Assembly: GCF_003952425.1 (NCBI RefSeq) | Contig: NZ_CP034449.1 | Location: 6,932,001 to 6,996,000, forward strand | Source: Mesorhizobium sp. M2A.F.Ca.ET.046.03.2.1 | GTDB taxonomy: Bacteria; Pseudomonadota; Alphaproteobacteria; Rhizobiales; Rhizobiaceae | DNA: 64,000 nucleotides | Direction: 5' to 3' | Shown: in pieces, positions 24,615-34,039 of the stretch | How the letters are laid out: every line of letters starts with the position of its first letter | Position numbering within the stretch: the stretch's first letter is position 1 | Position numbers and translations under genes: made by a program | Notes under the pieces: generated by a model | Told to the model about the DNA's origin: nothing | The model's database searches: none | The model's input: the letters and a program-made list of their open reading frames with translations, nothing else

Positions 24615-25586
24615 GTGGGCGGCGACCCAACCGATTCGGCGAGCCGCGGCAAATATGCCGATCGGCTCGACCCGGAGCTTTGGGAATACATCGACAAGGT
24701 CAACAGTTGGTACCCGCCGGAGATCGTTGCGGCATTCATACCCGAGCAGCGCGCCGTCTATGGTCGGATGTGCGTGGCGTTTCACCAAGGTCGTCCGGAG
24801 GGCGTGACGGCCAGCGACGGCCTCGTGGCGACGGGCTCGCATCCGATCCCGGTCCGCCGCTATCGCATGGCGGGCAAGCTGGAAGCGGCGATCGTCGTCT
24901 ATTATCACGGCGGCGGTTTTGTCCTCGGCGATCTCGACAGCCATGACGACATCTGTGCCGAAATCTGCGCCGGCACAGGATTCGAGGTGGTCTCGGCCGA
25001 CTACCGGCTGGCGCCGGAACATCTGCATCCGGCTTCCTTCAACGACGCGCTGGCGGTGTTCGAATGGGTCGCCGCTACCAGCGCGCTGCCGATCGTGCTT
25101 TGCGGCGAAAGCGCCGGCGGCAATCTCGCCGCCGCGGTGGCGCAGGCGGCGCGGCGGCATGTGCGGCGCGCCGTCGGCCAAGTGCTGATCTATCCTGGCC
25201 TTGGCGGCGATGAGACCGGGCGCTCCTATGTCGAGCACGCCGAGGCGCCCCTGCTGACGCTCGCCGACATTGAGTTCTACCGCCGCGTCCGGTCCGCGCC
25301 CGCGCAGTCACCCGACGACCCAACGTTCTCGCCGCTCAGGGATCGTGACTTTTCCAGACTGCCGCCGACAGTGATCGTCACTGCCGAGTGCGATCCGCTG
25401 TCGTCGGACGGAGAGGCCTATCGCGACCGGAGTGTTGCCGCTGGCGGACAAGCGTGGTGGCGCGAGGAGAAGCGGCTGGTGCACAGTTTTCTGCGCGCGC
25501 GTTCGACCGTGCCCAGCGCGGCGGAGGCGTTTGGGCGGATTGTTGCGGATATCGGCGCGCTCGGACGGGGCGAGTGGCCGTATTGA
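24615..25586 (+). CDS. Alpha/beta hydrolase, hormone-sensitive lipase type
   Basis: This 323-residue esterase carries the oxyanion HGGGFVLGD motif near residue 97, the nucleophile GESAGGNLAAAVA near residue 162, the acid in TAECDPLSSDGEAYR and the His in RLVHSFLRA. Length and order are those of the bacterial HSL family. It is read directly after the cysteine hydrolase; GTG at 24615 is used, but a TTG at 24606 overlapping the upstream stop (TTGA) is also possible. Confidence 0.85.
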   Translation: MGGDPTDSASRGKYADRLDPELWEYIDKVNSWYPPEIVAAFIPEQRAVYGRMCVAFHQGRPEGVTASDGLVATGSHPIPVRRYRMAGKLEAAIVVYYHGGGFVLGDLDSHDDICAEICAGTGFEVVSADYRLAPEHLHPASFNDALAVFEWVAATSALPIVLCGESAGGNLAAAVAQAARRHVRRAVGQVLIYPGLGGDETGRSYVEHAEAPLLTLADIEFYRRVRSAPAQSPDDPTFSPLRDRDFSRLPPTVIVTAECDPLSSDGEAYRDRSVAAGGQAWWREEKRLVHSFLRARSTVPSAAEAFGRIVADIGALGRGEWPY

Positions 25587-25948
25587 ACGGCGCTCCCCCT
25601 CACCAGCCTCCGCTTCGCTCGGCTGACCTCTCCCCAAGGGGAGAGGAGCCTGTCAGCGCCGGCGCGAACCTCTTCTCCCCTCGGGGAGAAGGTGGCCGCG
25701 AAGCGGCCGGATGAGGGGGCGGCGCCGCCTGAGTCAACTTCAGCCTGCGGAACAGCGCACAAGAACTGCGGAAAACCAAACATTTCGCCGCGGAAAGCGG
25801 ACCTATCATTCCCTCGCAGGCAACGGCGCCCCGGCGGTCGCATCCGCCCCCGCGCCTGGCGATCCCGGGGCGACCGTTGGCTCGTGCAAGTCGTTGCCCC
25901 GACAGACCGCCACGCGGGCAACGTGCGCCAACAACAGAGGGAACGACG
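25587..25948. other. Intergenic region with repeat DNA and ABC transporter leader
   Basis: About 360 bp without a gene. The first third is a palindromic repeat (25592-25722). The rest precedes the substrate-binding protein gene, with its ribosome binding site AGAGGGAACG at 25936-25945 and presumably its promoter. No other feature is seen. Confidence 0.6.
25592..25722. repeat. Palindromic intergenic repeat
   Basis: The element carries two tight hairpins: CTCTCCCC-AA-GGGGAGAG and CTTCTCCCCTCGGGGAGAAG. It ends in GGTGGCCGCGAAGCGGCC followed by GGATGAGGG. The same building blocks are found at 38541-38683 and 57834-57977. Elements of this type end transcription or cap mRNAs in many Rhizobiales; here one sits between the hydrolase and transporter genes. 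Confidence 0.75.
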
Positions 25949-27589
25949 ATGAAATTCATGCTGACCGACAGGAAACTGCACCCGCGCGCGGAGCCCACCG
26001 CCGACGATTTCAAGAAGGGCGCGATCAGCCGGCGCGAATATCTGGCGCTGATGGCTGGCTTCGGCGTCAGCGCCGCCGGCGCGATGGCGCTGGGCGGGAT
26101 CGCCCCCTCGCCTGCCCGCGCCGCCGAGCCGAAAAAGGGCGGCGTGCTGCGCGTCGCGATGAACGTCAAGGGGTTCAAGGATCCGCGCACCTTCGACGGC
26201 GTCGAGATGTCGAATGTCGCGCGCCAGTGCAACGAATATCTGGTGCGCTGGAACACCGACTTTTCCTTCGAGCCCTGGCTCTTGGAAAGCTGGGAGACCA
26301 GCGATGATGCCAAGACGATCACTCTTCACGTGCGAAAGGGCATCACCTGGTCGAATGGCGACGCGTTCAACGCCGACGATGTGATCCACAATCTCAACCG
26401 CTGGTGCGATGCGTCGGTCGCCGGCAATTCGGTCGCCGCGCGCATGGGCGCGCTGGTCAATGCCGACACCAAGAAGCCGGTCGATGGCGGCATCCAGAAG
26501 ATCGACGACTACACCGTCAAGCTCAACCTGCCCAAGCCCGACATTTCGCTGATCGCCGGCATGGCCGACTATCCGGCGCTGATCATGCACCGCTCCTATG
26601 AGGGCGAGGCCGACCCGAAGAAGGCGCTGGCGATCACCACCGGCCCCTGCGAGCTGGTGAGCTGGGATGCCGAGACCGGCGCGGAAGTAAAGCGCAAGGA
26701 CAAACCCTGGTGGAAGGGCGAGTTCCATCTCGACGGCATCAAATGGGTCGATTACGGCTCCGACCCCAACGCCATGCTGTCGGCCTTCGAATCCGGCGAG
26801 ATCGACACCGACCACGAAACCGCATCGGACGCCGTCTCGCAAACCGACAAGATGGGCCTGCAGAATTCCGAGATCGCCACCGGCTCGACCATCGTCGCGC
26901 GCTTCAATGTCTCCAACGCGCCCTATGACGACGTCAAGCTGCGCCGCGCCGCCCAGCTTGCCGTGGACAATGCGGCCGTGCTGAAGCTCGGCCTCGACGG
27001 GCGCGGCAAGCCCGCCGACAACCACCATGTCGGCCCCATGCATCCGGAATTCGCCGATATCGGCCCGGCCAAACGCGACGTCGACCAGGCGAAGAAGCTG
27101 ATGTCGGAATGGGGCAAGGCCGACCACGAATATGAGCTGATCTCGGTCGACATCGAATGGCAAAAGAGCACCGCGGATGCGATCGCGGCGCAAATCCGCG
27201 AGGCGGGCTTCAAGATCAAGCGCACAGTGCTGCCGGCCGCGACCTTCTGGAACGACTGGAGCAAGTTCCCCTATTCCTGCACCGAATGGCTCGGCCGCCC
27301 GCTCGGCGTCCAGGTGCTAGCCTTGGCCTATAAATCGGGCGCGGCCTGGAACGAAAGCGCTTATTCGAACAAGGAGTTCGACGAGCTTCTCGACAAGGCG
27401 CTTGCGACGCCGGACGCCACGGCACGCAAAGAGATCATGGCCAAGATCGAGACCAATTTGCGCGACAGCGGCATCATCATCCAGCCCTACTGGCGCTCGG
27501 TCTACCGCACCTATCGCAAGCACGTGCAAGGCTGCGAACAGCACCAGGCGCTCGAGCAGCATTTCGAAAAGGTGTGGCTGGAGAGCTGA
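25949..27589 (+). CDS. ABC transporter substrate-binding protein, family 5 (peptide/opine type)
   Basis: This 546-residue protein is a periplasmic solute receptor with a Tat-type signal ([20 protein letters not shown]). The mature part starts [20 protein letters not shown] and has the usual family-5 lobes ([59 protein letters not shown]). It would bind a peptide, opine or similar compound. No permease or ATPase gene follows, so it must use a transporter encoded elsewhere or its operon has been cut. It is downstream of the M24 cluster in the same direction. Confidence 0.9.
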   Translation: MKFMLTDRKLHPRAEPTADDFKKGAISRREYLALMAGFGVSAAGAMALGGIAPSPARAAEPKKGGVLRVAMNVKGFKDPRTFDGVEMSNVARQCNEYLVRWNTDFSFEPWLLESWETSDDAKTITLHVRKGITWSNGDAFNADDVIHNLNRWCDASVAGNSVAARMGALVNADTKKPVDGGIQKIDDYTVKLNLPKPDISLIAGMADYPALIMHRSYEGEADPKKALAITTGPCELVSWDAETGAEVKRKDKPWWKGEFHLDGIKWVDYGSDPNAMLSAFESGEIDTDHETASDAVSQTDKMGLQNSEIATGSTIVARFNVSNAPYDDVKLRRAAQLAVDNAAVLKLGLDGRGKPADNHHVGPMHPEFADIGPAKRDVDQAKKLMSEWGKADHEYELISVDIEWQKSTADAIAAQIREAGFKIKRTVLPAATFWNDWSKFPYSCTEWLGRPLGVQVLALAYKSGAAWNESAYSNKEFDELLDKALATPDATARKEIMAKIETNLRDSGIIIQPYWRSVYRTYRKHVQGCEQHQALEQHFEKVWLES

Positions 27590-27726
27590 ACCTCCGGGGC
27601 CGAAACAGCCGGCGTGGCTCGGTTGGGTCGCGCCGGTCGTTTGTCATTTGCCAATCAGCCGCCTTTCGGCACAGATTGCGCGCTCGGTCGGCTTTCACCG
27701 GCGCGAAATACGAGAAGCAGCAAGGC

Positions 27727-27960
27727 ATGGATCACTTCGACCTCGGCACCTATCGCCGCCCCATTTCCACCTCCTCGGACGAGACGCAGCGCTGGTTCGA
27801 TATCGGGCTGAACTGGTGCTACGGCTTCAACCACGAGGAAGGCATCAAATGCTTCGAGAAGGCGCTGGAGCGCGATCCCGGCTGCGCCTTCGTGCATTGG
27901 GGCATCGCCTATGCCGCCGGGCCTTTCTACAATCTGACCTGGAAGGAGCCGGACGAGCGT
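27727..27960 (+). pseudogene. Truncated tetratricopeptide repeat protein gene (5' end only)
   Basis: From the ATG at 27727 the frame reads MDHFDLGTYRRPISTSSDET and GLNWCYGFNHEEGIKCFEKA with ALERDPGCAFVHWGIAYAAG, then PFYNLTWKEPDERA. This is the start of a large TPR protein (about 500-600 residues in relatives). After about residue 78 the similarity stops and the DNA runs into the opposite-strand membrane protein gene. It is a remnant left by a deletion whose right junction lies near 27960. Confidence 0.75.
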
Positions 27961-28018
27961 GCAGGCGGACTGTTGCTGTTGTCACTAGGCGGCTGTCGCT
28001 CCTCGACGGTGCCGGCCG

Positions 28019-28801
28019 CTACGAGAAAATCTCCGCCAGTTCGTCGATGCTTGCGCCTTCCTTCGCCTGACGCAGCTCGACGTAGCTCACCGCGGTGGCG
28101 ATCGAGAGCACCATCGACACCACGGTCTGCACCAGCGCGGCGCCGATCTCGGCGATGAGGCCGCCGAACAGCACGAGAACGAGCAAAATTCCCCACTGGA
28201 TGATCATCGCGATGATGATGAGAATGAGGAACAGGCCGAACAGCGACCAGCGGCTGCCCTTGGTCAGGGCGCGGCTGCGCGACATCGAGCCGAACACGCC
28301 CCGCCGTTCCTGGATCAGGACGGGCACCGACATCGACCAGCCAAGCCACAGAATGATGCCGGGCACGATCAGCAGCATCAGGCCAATGCCCGCGCCGAGA
28401 GCGACAAGAATGCCGATCGCCAGCGTCGGCAGCAGAAAGCGGATCGCAATCTGGATGCAGTCGCCGAAGGACGGCCGCTTGCCGTTGAGGTCCTCGATGG
28501 TCGCCCGCACCAGCGCCGATTGCAGCAGAAGCGTGCACACAAATGAAATCAGACCGGCGATGATGGTGATGTAGGAATTGCGAAATGCCGCGCTCGGATC
28601 AGGCATGGCACCAGGATCCCTTTGCAGAATCGCGTCGATCTGAGGCTGGGTCACCATCCGGATCACCAATGTCGGCAGGCCGGCGAACAGCGCCGCCAGC
28701 CCCACGCAAAGCCCGATGTTTCGGCCAATGACGCCGAATGTGTTGCTGAAGACCCTGCCGATCTCGAACCTGCCGGGTTGTCCCAAAGTTGCAGTGGTCA
28801 T
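28019..28801 (-). CDS. Membrane protein of the GDPD membrane-domain/YciC-like group
   Basis: A 260-residue protein with about five membrane segments, including IGLCVGLAALFAGLPTLVIR, YITIIAGLISFVCTLLLQSA, LMLLIVPGIILWLGWSMSVP and SLFGLFLILIIIAMIIQWGI. A middle piece QERRGVFGSMSRSRALTKGS is typical of the glycerophosphodiester phosphodiesterase membrane-domain family. Function is not known. GGGGGAAA lies before the ATG at 28801; the longer frame is not needed. It is divergent from the DUF4129-MoxR cluster, and members of the family often stand beside such clusters. Confidence 0.8.
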   Translation of the reverse strand: MTTATLGQPGRFEIGRVFSNTFGVIGRNIGLCVGLAALFAGLPTLVIRMVTQPQIDAILQRDPGAMPDPSAAFRNSYITIIAGLISFVCTLLLQSALVRATIEDLNGKRPSFGDCIQIAIRFLLPTLAIGILVALGAGIGLMLLIVPGIILWLGWSMSVPVLIQERRGVFGSMSRSRALTKGSRWSLFGLFLILIIIAMIIQWGILLVLVLFGGLIAEIGAALVQTVVSMVLSIATAVSYVELRQAKEGASIDELAEIFS

Positions 28802-28950
28802 GATAATTTCCCCCGAGTCATCGCCGCATCCAATCGGTGACTTCAAAGTAAATTTGCCAAGATTGCGGGGCTGCGTCCAGTGCACTTGCAATTGTCATGG
28901 CGTATTGCCAGTGTCGGCCCTGAACCGCGGGTTGCAGGGGAAACGGGCGG

Positions 28951-29577
28951 GTGACAGCCGCAGGGACGGAAGATGCGGAACGGCTGGCACAGTTGCACAT
29001 GCAGCTGCTGGCGGACGATTCGATCCAGTTCGGGCTGCCGACCTATGTGCGGCCCGAGCCGCCGCAGTGGCTGAAGCCGCTGCTGGATGGCCTGGCCAAG
29101 CTCGGCCCCTACATGATCTATCTGTTCTGGGGCGCGGTGATCCTCGGCGTCGCGATCATCGCTTTTCTGCTCGTCCTTGAAGCCAAAGGCGTCGCCTGGC
29201 GCCTGTCCTGGCGGCGCAAGCGCCAGGAGACCGAGGAGAAGGAGGAATGGCGTCCGGACGCTGAAGTCGCCCAGGTCCTGCTCTCCGAGGCCGATGCGCT
29301 CGCCGCCCGCGGCGAGTTTGACGAGGCGGTGCATCTTCTGCTGCGCCGCAGCGTCGCCGACATCGCGACCCACATACCGGACTTCCTGCGACCGTCGCTC
29401 ACCGCGCGCGACATCGCGGCCGCCAGCTCGATCCCCAGCCGGCCCCGCGCCGCCTTCAGCGAGATCGCCCGCATCGTCGAAGCCGCGCTGTTTGCCCGGC
29501 GGCCCGTCGGCGCCGAAGGGTGGCAGCAGGCGCGCGGCGCCTATGAGCGCTTCGCCTTCCGGGACGCCTGGGCATGA
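28951..29577 (+). CDS. DUF4129 domain protein
   Basis: A 208-residue protein with one membrane segment (MIYLFWGAVILGVAIIAFLL) near residue 52 and a cytosolic C-terminal DUF4129 domain (ADALAARGEFDEAVHLLLRR, LRPSLTARDIAAASSIPSR, EIARIVEAALFARRPV). The GTG at 28951 starts the gene. It overlaps the DUF4350 gene by four bases and is the first gene of a six-gene unit with MoxR and DUF58. Confidence 0.87.
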   Translation: MTAAGTEDAERLAQLHMQLLADDSIQFGLPTYVRPEPPQWLKPLLDGLAKLGPYMIYLFWGAVILGVAIIAFLLVLEAKGVAWRLSWRRKRQETEEKEEWRPDAEVAQVLLSEADALAARGEFDEAVHLLLRRSVADIATHIPDFLRPSLTARDIAAASSIPSRPRAAFSEIARIVEAALFARRPVGAEGWQQARGAYERFAFRDAWA

Positions 29578-30782
29578 GCGTGGCAACGACGGAAGCAGCG
29601 CAGGAGCCGTTCAGCCGCAAGACGTTGTTCTGGGGCATTTTCGCCAGTCTTCTGGCCGCTGCAGGCTTCTTCCTCCTGTCCACCTATGCGCCCGATTTCC
29701 GCCAGCCTGAAGGCGGCGCCACGCCGTTTTCGAAAGGCGGCACCGGTTATGCCGGGCTTGTCGAATGGCTGAAGCTCACCACTAGACAGGCGCCGCCGAT
29801 GGAGCGCGGCGAGAAGGAGTCGCCGCTGGCTTCCACCTTCCTGCTCGTCGTCACCATCGCGCCGGGCAGCGACCCGGCCGCGTTCGATCACCTCATCAAG
29901 CTGCGCTCAGGCAAGGACACGCTGTTCGTGTTGCCGAAATGGCAGACCATGCCATTGCTGGGCCGTGACGGTTGGGAAACGAAAATCGAACGGCTGCCGA
30001 ACTCGGTCGTCAACGACTGGCTCGGCCGCATCGCCAAGGCGAAGCTCGGCGAAGGCAAGCCGAAGGTCGACACGATCGATGTCCAAGGCCGCAAGATCGC
30101 CGTGCCGGACGAACTGCAATGGGTGGCGGACGATCACCCGCTGATCGCGGCCGGTGACGGCAAAGCCATCCTCACCGAGCTCGACAACGAACCCTTCTAC
30201 ATCCTCACCGATCCCGATTTCATCAACAATGCCGGGCTGAAGGACGAGCAGACGGCGGCCGCAGCGCTCGACATGATCGCCATGCTGGAGCCCGCCAAGG
30301 GCGCGGTCATGTTCGACCTGACGCTGCACGGCATCGGCCAGAAATACGATCTCGCCAAGCTCCTGGTCGAACCGCCCTTCCTGGCTTTGACGCTTTCGGT
30401 GCTGGTGGCGGCGGCCCTTGCCTTCCTGCACGGGCTCGGCCGCTTCGGGCCGCCAAGGGCGGAAAGCCGCGCCATCGCCTTCGGCAAGCGGGCGCTGGTC
30501 GACACCACGGCGACGCTGCTCAGGCGCGCCGGTCGGTTGCAGGGCTTGGGCGACCGATACGCGGCGCTGGTGCGGCAGCGCGCCGGCGCCCTGCTCGGCG
30601 CGCCGCATGGGCTGCAGGGCGAGGCGCTCGACCGCTGGCTCGATTCCCGCGACAAAAGCGAGGCGCACGGCTTCACCCGGCGCTTCCAGGCCGCGAACGA
30701 ATCCAACAATCTGGCAGCAATGCATGAAGCAGCCGAACAGCTGCATGACTGGACGGCAAGGAGGCTCGGTGAACGTCGATGA
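29574..30782 (+). CDS. DUF4350 domain protein
   Basis: This 402-residue protein has an N-terminal membrane segment (LFWGIFASLLAAAGFFLLST), a GATase-like DUF4350 region (GGTGYAGLVEWLKLT; VTIAPGSDPAAFDHLIKLRS), and a second membrane segment (FLALTLSVLVAAALAFLHGL) followed by a cytosolic tail. Such proteins accompany MoxR and DUF58 genes in many Gram-negative bacteria. Role unknown; a part in assembling an envelope complex is likely. Confidence 0.85.
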   Translation: MSVATTEAAQEPFSRKTLFWGIFASLLAAAGFFLLSTYAPDFRQPEGGATPFSKGGTGYAGLVEWLKLTTRQAPPMERGEKESPLASTFLLVVTIAPGSDPAAFDHLIKLRSGKDTLFVLPKWQTMPLLGRDGWETKIERLPNSVVNDWLGRIAKAKLGEGKPKVDTIDVQGRKIAVPDELQWVADDHPLIAAGDGKAILTELDNEPFYILTDPDFINNAGLKDEQTAAAALDMIAMLEPAKGAVMFDLTLHGIGQKYDLAKLLVEPPFLALTLSVLVAAALAFLHGLGRFGPPRAESRAIAFGKRALVDTTATLLRRAGRLQGLGDRYAALVRQRAGALLGAPHGLQGEALDRWLDSRDKSEAHGFTRRFQAANESNNLAAMHEAAEQLHDWTARRLGERR

Positions 30783-31725
30783 AGTGGAGGCCCTGGCGAA
30801 CGCGATCAGGGAAGAAGTGGCGAAAGCGATCACCGGCCAGCATGACACGGTCGACCTGATGCTGACGGCGCTGTTTGCCGGCGGCCATATCCTGCTCGAA
30901 GGCCCGCCGGGCACCGCCAAGACGATGACGGCGCGCTGCTTCGCGCAGGCGCTGGGCGTCGCCTATGGCCGCATCCAGTTCACGCCCGACCTGATGCCCG
31001 GCGACATCGTCGGCGCCAACATCTACAATTTCCAGACCGGGCAGTTCACGCTGACGCGCGGCCCGATCTTCTGTGACCTTTTGCTCGCCGACGAAATCAA
31101 CCGCACGCCGCCGAAGACGCAGGCCGCCCTGCTCGAAGCCATGCAGGAACACGCCGTCACCTTCGACGGCACGACGCATTCGCTCGGGCAGAATTTCATG
31201 GTGGTGGCAACGCAGAACCCGATCGAGCATCAGGGTGTCTATCCGCTGCCCGAGGCTCAGCTCGACCGCTTCCTGTTCAAGCATCGGGTGAGCTATCCGG
31301 ACCTTGCGGAAGAGCGCGCCATCATCGTCAACCACGGCGGTGGATCGGCCTCGCACGACATAGGGCAATACGGCATCAGGGCGCAGACCGACCGCAAGAC
31401 GCTCGAAGCCGCACTTGCCACCGTCGGCGACGTCACGCTGGTCGGCGATGTCGTCGGCTATATCGCGGCACTTGTGCGCGGCACGCGCGAAAGCCCTGAC
31501 CTGGAGGTGGGCGCCAGCCCTCGCGCGGGCGCCATGCTGGCGAGAGCCGCGCGCGCCAGGGCGGCGCTCGACGGCCGCAACTACGTTATCCCGGACGACG
31601 TCAAGGCTCTGGCCGTGCCGGCGCTGCGCCACCGCGTCGTGCTGTCGCCGGCCGCTCAGATCGACGGGCGGCTGGTCGAGCAGATCGTCTCCGACCTCGT
31701 CGACCATACGGAAGCGCCGCGTTGA
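30769..31725 (+). CDS. MoxR family AAA+ ATPase
   Basis: This 318-residue AAA+ protein has Walker A LLEGPPGTAKTMTARCFA, Walker B LLLADEINRTPPKTQAALLE, sensor 1 VVATQNPIEHQGVYPLPEAQ and a sensor 2-like GASPRAGAMLARAARA. MoxR ATPases act as chaperones for metalloenzymes or envelope complexes, usually with a vWA/DUF58 partner, which is the next gene. GTG at 30769 is supported by AAGGAGG just before it. It overlaps both neighbours. Confidence 0.95.
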   Translation: MNVDEVEALANAIREEVAKAITGQHDTVDLMLTALFAGGHILLEGPPGTAKTMTARCFAQALGVAYGRIQFTPDLMPGDIVGANIYNFQTGQFTLTRGPIFCDLLLADEINRTPPKTQAALLEAMQEHAVTFDGTTHSLGQNFMVVATQNPIEHQGVYPLPEAQLDRFLFKHRVSYPDLAEERAIIVNHGGGSASHDIGQYGIRAQTDRKTLEAALATVGDVTLVGDVVGYIAALVRGTRESPDLEVGASPRAGAMLARAARARAALDGRNYVIPDDVKALAVPALRHRVVLSPAAQIDGRLVEQIVSDLVDHTEAPR

Positions 31726-33026
31726 TCTATCCGAGCGGTCGATCGGTCTGGGCAGCGGCGGCGGGGGCGATCCCCGCCTTCCTGATCGCGCTCGCGCTGC
31801 CTTCTGTCTGGTATCTTGGCCTGTTGTGGATCTGCGTTCTGCTTGCCTTCCTGGCGGTGGATGCGGCCGCGGGCAGAGGCCGCGCCTCGCTCGATGCGGT
31901 GCTGACGGCGCCGCCCCAGGTGGGCGTCGGCGGTCGCTTCACGTTGCACATCGCGGCCGGTGTCGGGGCAAAGTTGCGGCGCCTGCAGGCGCGCATCGGG
32001 CATGATCAGCGGGTTCAGCCGGTCGCCGGCACAGGCGGCGCGCTGCCGGCCAATGGCGGCACGCTCGATCTCGAATTCGAGGCTATCCGCCGCGGCATCG
32101 CCAGTTTCGACCGGCTGTGGCTGCGCTGGCAGGGCCCGTTTGGGTTGGTTTGGAACCAGGTCATGTTGCCGGTCGAGCGCAAGGTCGCGGTGCTGCCCAA
32201 TGTCAACAGCGCGCGCGACGAGGCAATCACGCTCTTGCAGCGTTCGGCCCTTGCCGACGGCCACGCCCAGAAGCGCGCTGGACAGGGCCGCGAATTCGAG
32301 GCGCTGAAAGACTACCAGCCCGGCATGGGCCGGCGCATGATCGACTGGAAGCGCAGCGCCCGCCACGGCAAGCTTCTTGCGCGCGAGTTCCGGATCGAGG
32401 AGAACAACAACATCGTTCTGGCCATCGACAGCGGCCGGCTGATGTGCGAGCCGGTCGACGGCGTGCCGAAGGTCGACCGGGCGGTGACGGCGGCCCTCCT
32501 GTCGGCCTTCATCGCGCTCAAGGGCGGCGATCTCGTCAGCCTGTTCTCCTTCGACGCTAGGCCGCGCGTCTCCAGCGGCGCGGTGCGCGGCTCGCCGAGC
32601 TTCACCATGATCCAGAAGCGCGCCGCCGAGATCGACTATTCAACCGAAGAGACCAATTTCACCCTGGCGCTGACCACGCTGTCAGCCAAACTTGACCGGC
32701 GCTATCTGGTCATCGTCTTCACCGATTTCGTCGACCCGATCAGCGCCGAATTGATGCTGCGCACCGTCGGCCGGCTGACCGAGCGGCATCTGGTGCTGTT
32801 CATGCTGATGAGGGATCTGGAACTCGAAACGCTGGCCGACATGGCGCCGGCGGCGCCCGAGGATGTCGCCCGCTCCGTCACCGCCGGAGACCTCCTGCGG
32901 CAGCGGCAGGTGGTGATCGGCAGGCTCAGGCTGCTTGGCGCGCATGTCATCGAGGCCGACCATCAGCGGCTCGGCCCGGCGCTGGTCGAGCGCTATATCC
33001 AGCTCAAGGAGGAGAACCTTCTATGA
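31722..33026 (+). CDS. DUF58 domain protein (vWA-like)
   Basis: This 434-residue protein has two N-terminal membrane segments (AIPAFLIALALPSVWYLGLL) and a DUF58 core: FEALKDYQPGMGRRMIDWKR and AREFRIEENNNIVLAIDSGR, a vWA-type metal site (D.S/G). The TTG start overlaps the MoxR stop as TTGA. It is the expected partner of the MoxR ATPase. Confidence 0.92.
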   Translation: MIYPSGRSVWAAAAGAIPAFLIALALPSVWYLGLLWICVLLAFLAVDAAAGRGRASLDAVLTAPPQVGVGGRFTLHIAAGVGAKLRRLQARIGHDQRVQPVAGTGGALPANGGTLDLEFEAIRRGIASFDRLWLRWQGPFGLVWNQVMLPVERKVAVLPNVNSARDEAITLLQRSALADGHAQKRAGQGREFEALKDYQPGMGRRMIDWKRSARHGKLLAREFRIEENNNIVLAIDSGRLMCEPVDGVPKVDRAVTAALLSAFIALKGGDLVSLFSFDARPRVSSGAVRGSPSFTMIQKRAAEIDYSTEETNFTLALTTLSAKLDRRYLVIVFTDFVDPISAELMLRTVGRLTERHLVLFMLMRDLELETLADMAPAAPEDVARSVTAGDLLRQRQVVIGRLRLLGAHVIEADHQRLGPALVERYIQLKEENLL

Positions 33027-34039
33027 CGCTGTCGGCCGGCACCGATGCAGTGCGCCAGTCGCTGGCAAGCTTCCGCCAGGAGCGCGAGGCCGACTGGAAA
33101 GCCTTCGAGGCGCTGCTGGCGCGCGTCGAGAAGCGCGCGCCACGCGCGCTGTCGGAAGACGAGCTGCTCTCGCTGCCGCTCCTCTACCGCTCGGCGCTGT
33201 CGTCGCTTTCGGTGGCGCGCGCGACCTCGCTCGACAGCGCGCTGATCGCCTATCTCGAGGCGCTCTGCCTGCGCGGCTACTTCTATCTCTACGGTGCGCG
33301 GCGCTCCTTGAGGACGCGCATCGGCGACTTCTTCCTGCACGACTGGCCGGCGGCGATCCGCGATCTGTGGCGCGAGGTGTGGACATCGGGCGCCCTCACC
33401 GTGATCGGCGCGATCGCGGGCTATTGGCTGGTCGCCTCCGACAAGCGCTGGTACGACGCCATCATCACGCCGAGCTTGGCGGGCGGGCGCAACCCGGATT
33501 CTTCCGCCGAGGTGCTGCGCAGCGTGCTTTACGGCGGCGGCGATCACTTCCTCTCAGGCTTTGCCGCCTATCTCTTCACCCACAACACACAGGTCTCGAT
33601 CCTGGCCTTCGCGCTGGGTTTCGCCTTCGCGGTGCCGAGCGTGCTGATCATCCTGATGAATGGCTGCATGCTCGGCGCCATTTTCCAGATCTATGCCGCC
33701 AAGGGCCTGGGCTTCGAGCTCGGCGGCTGGCTTTCGATCCATGGCACGACGGAACTGTTCGCCATCGCCATCGCGGGCGCGGCCGGGATGCGCATCGGCA
33801 CCAGCATCGCCTTTCCCGGCGAGCTCACCCGTATGGCCGCCGCGGCGCGAGCCGGACGCGTGGCGGCGACCGCCATGATCGGCGTCACGGTGATGCTGCT
33901 TTTCGCCGGATTGCTGGAAGGCATCGGAAGGCAGACGATCACCAGCGACATCGTCCGCTATTCGATCGGCGGCGGCATGCTCGCCTTATGGATCTGTTAT
34001 TTCTACCTGTTCCGGATGGTGCGGCATGGCGACCGCTAG
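33023..34039 (+). CDS. SpoIIM family integral membrane protein
   Basis: This 338-residue protein has about five membrane segments in the C-terminal two thirds (ALTVIGAIAGYWLVASDKRW, FALGFAFAVPSVLIILMNGC, TAMIGVTVMLLFAGLLEGIG). The stage II sporulation protein M signature AAYLFTHNTQVSILAFALGF is clear. Non-sporulating bacteria carry this gene in MoxR clusters. Its start overlaps the DUF58 stop (ATGA) and its end overlaps the RDD gene by 14 bp. Confidence 0.9.
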   Translation: MTLSAGTDAVRQSLASFRQEREADWKAFEALLARVEKRAPRALSEDELLSLPLLYRSALSSLSVARATSLDSALIAYLEALCLRGYFYLYGARRSLRTRIGDFFLHDWPAAIRDLWREVWTSGALTVIGAIAGYWLVASDKRWYDAIITPSLAGGRNPDSSAEVLRSVLYGGGDHFLSGFAAYLFTHNTQVSILAFALGFAFAVPSVLIILMNGCMLGAIFQIYAAKGLGFELGGWLSIHGTTELFAIAIAGAAGMRIGTSIAFPGELTRMAAAARAGRVAATAMIGVTVMLLFAGLLEGIGRQTITSDIVRYSIGGGMLALWICYFYLFRMVRHGDR

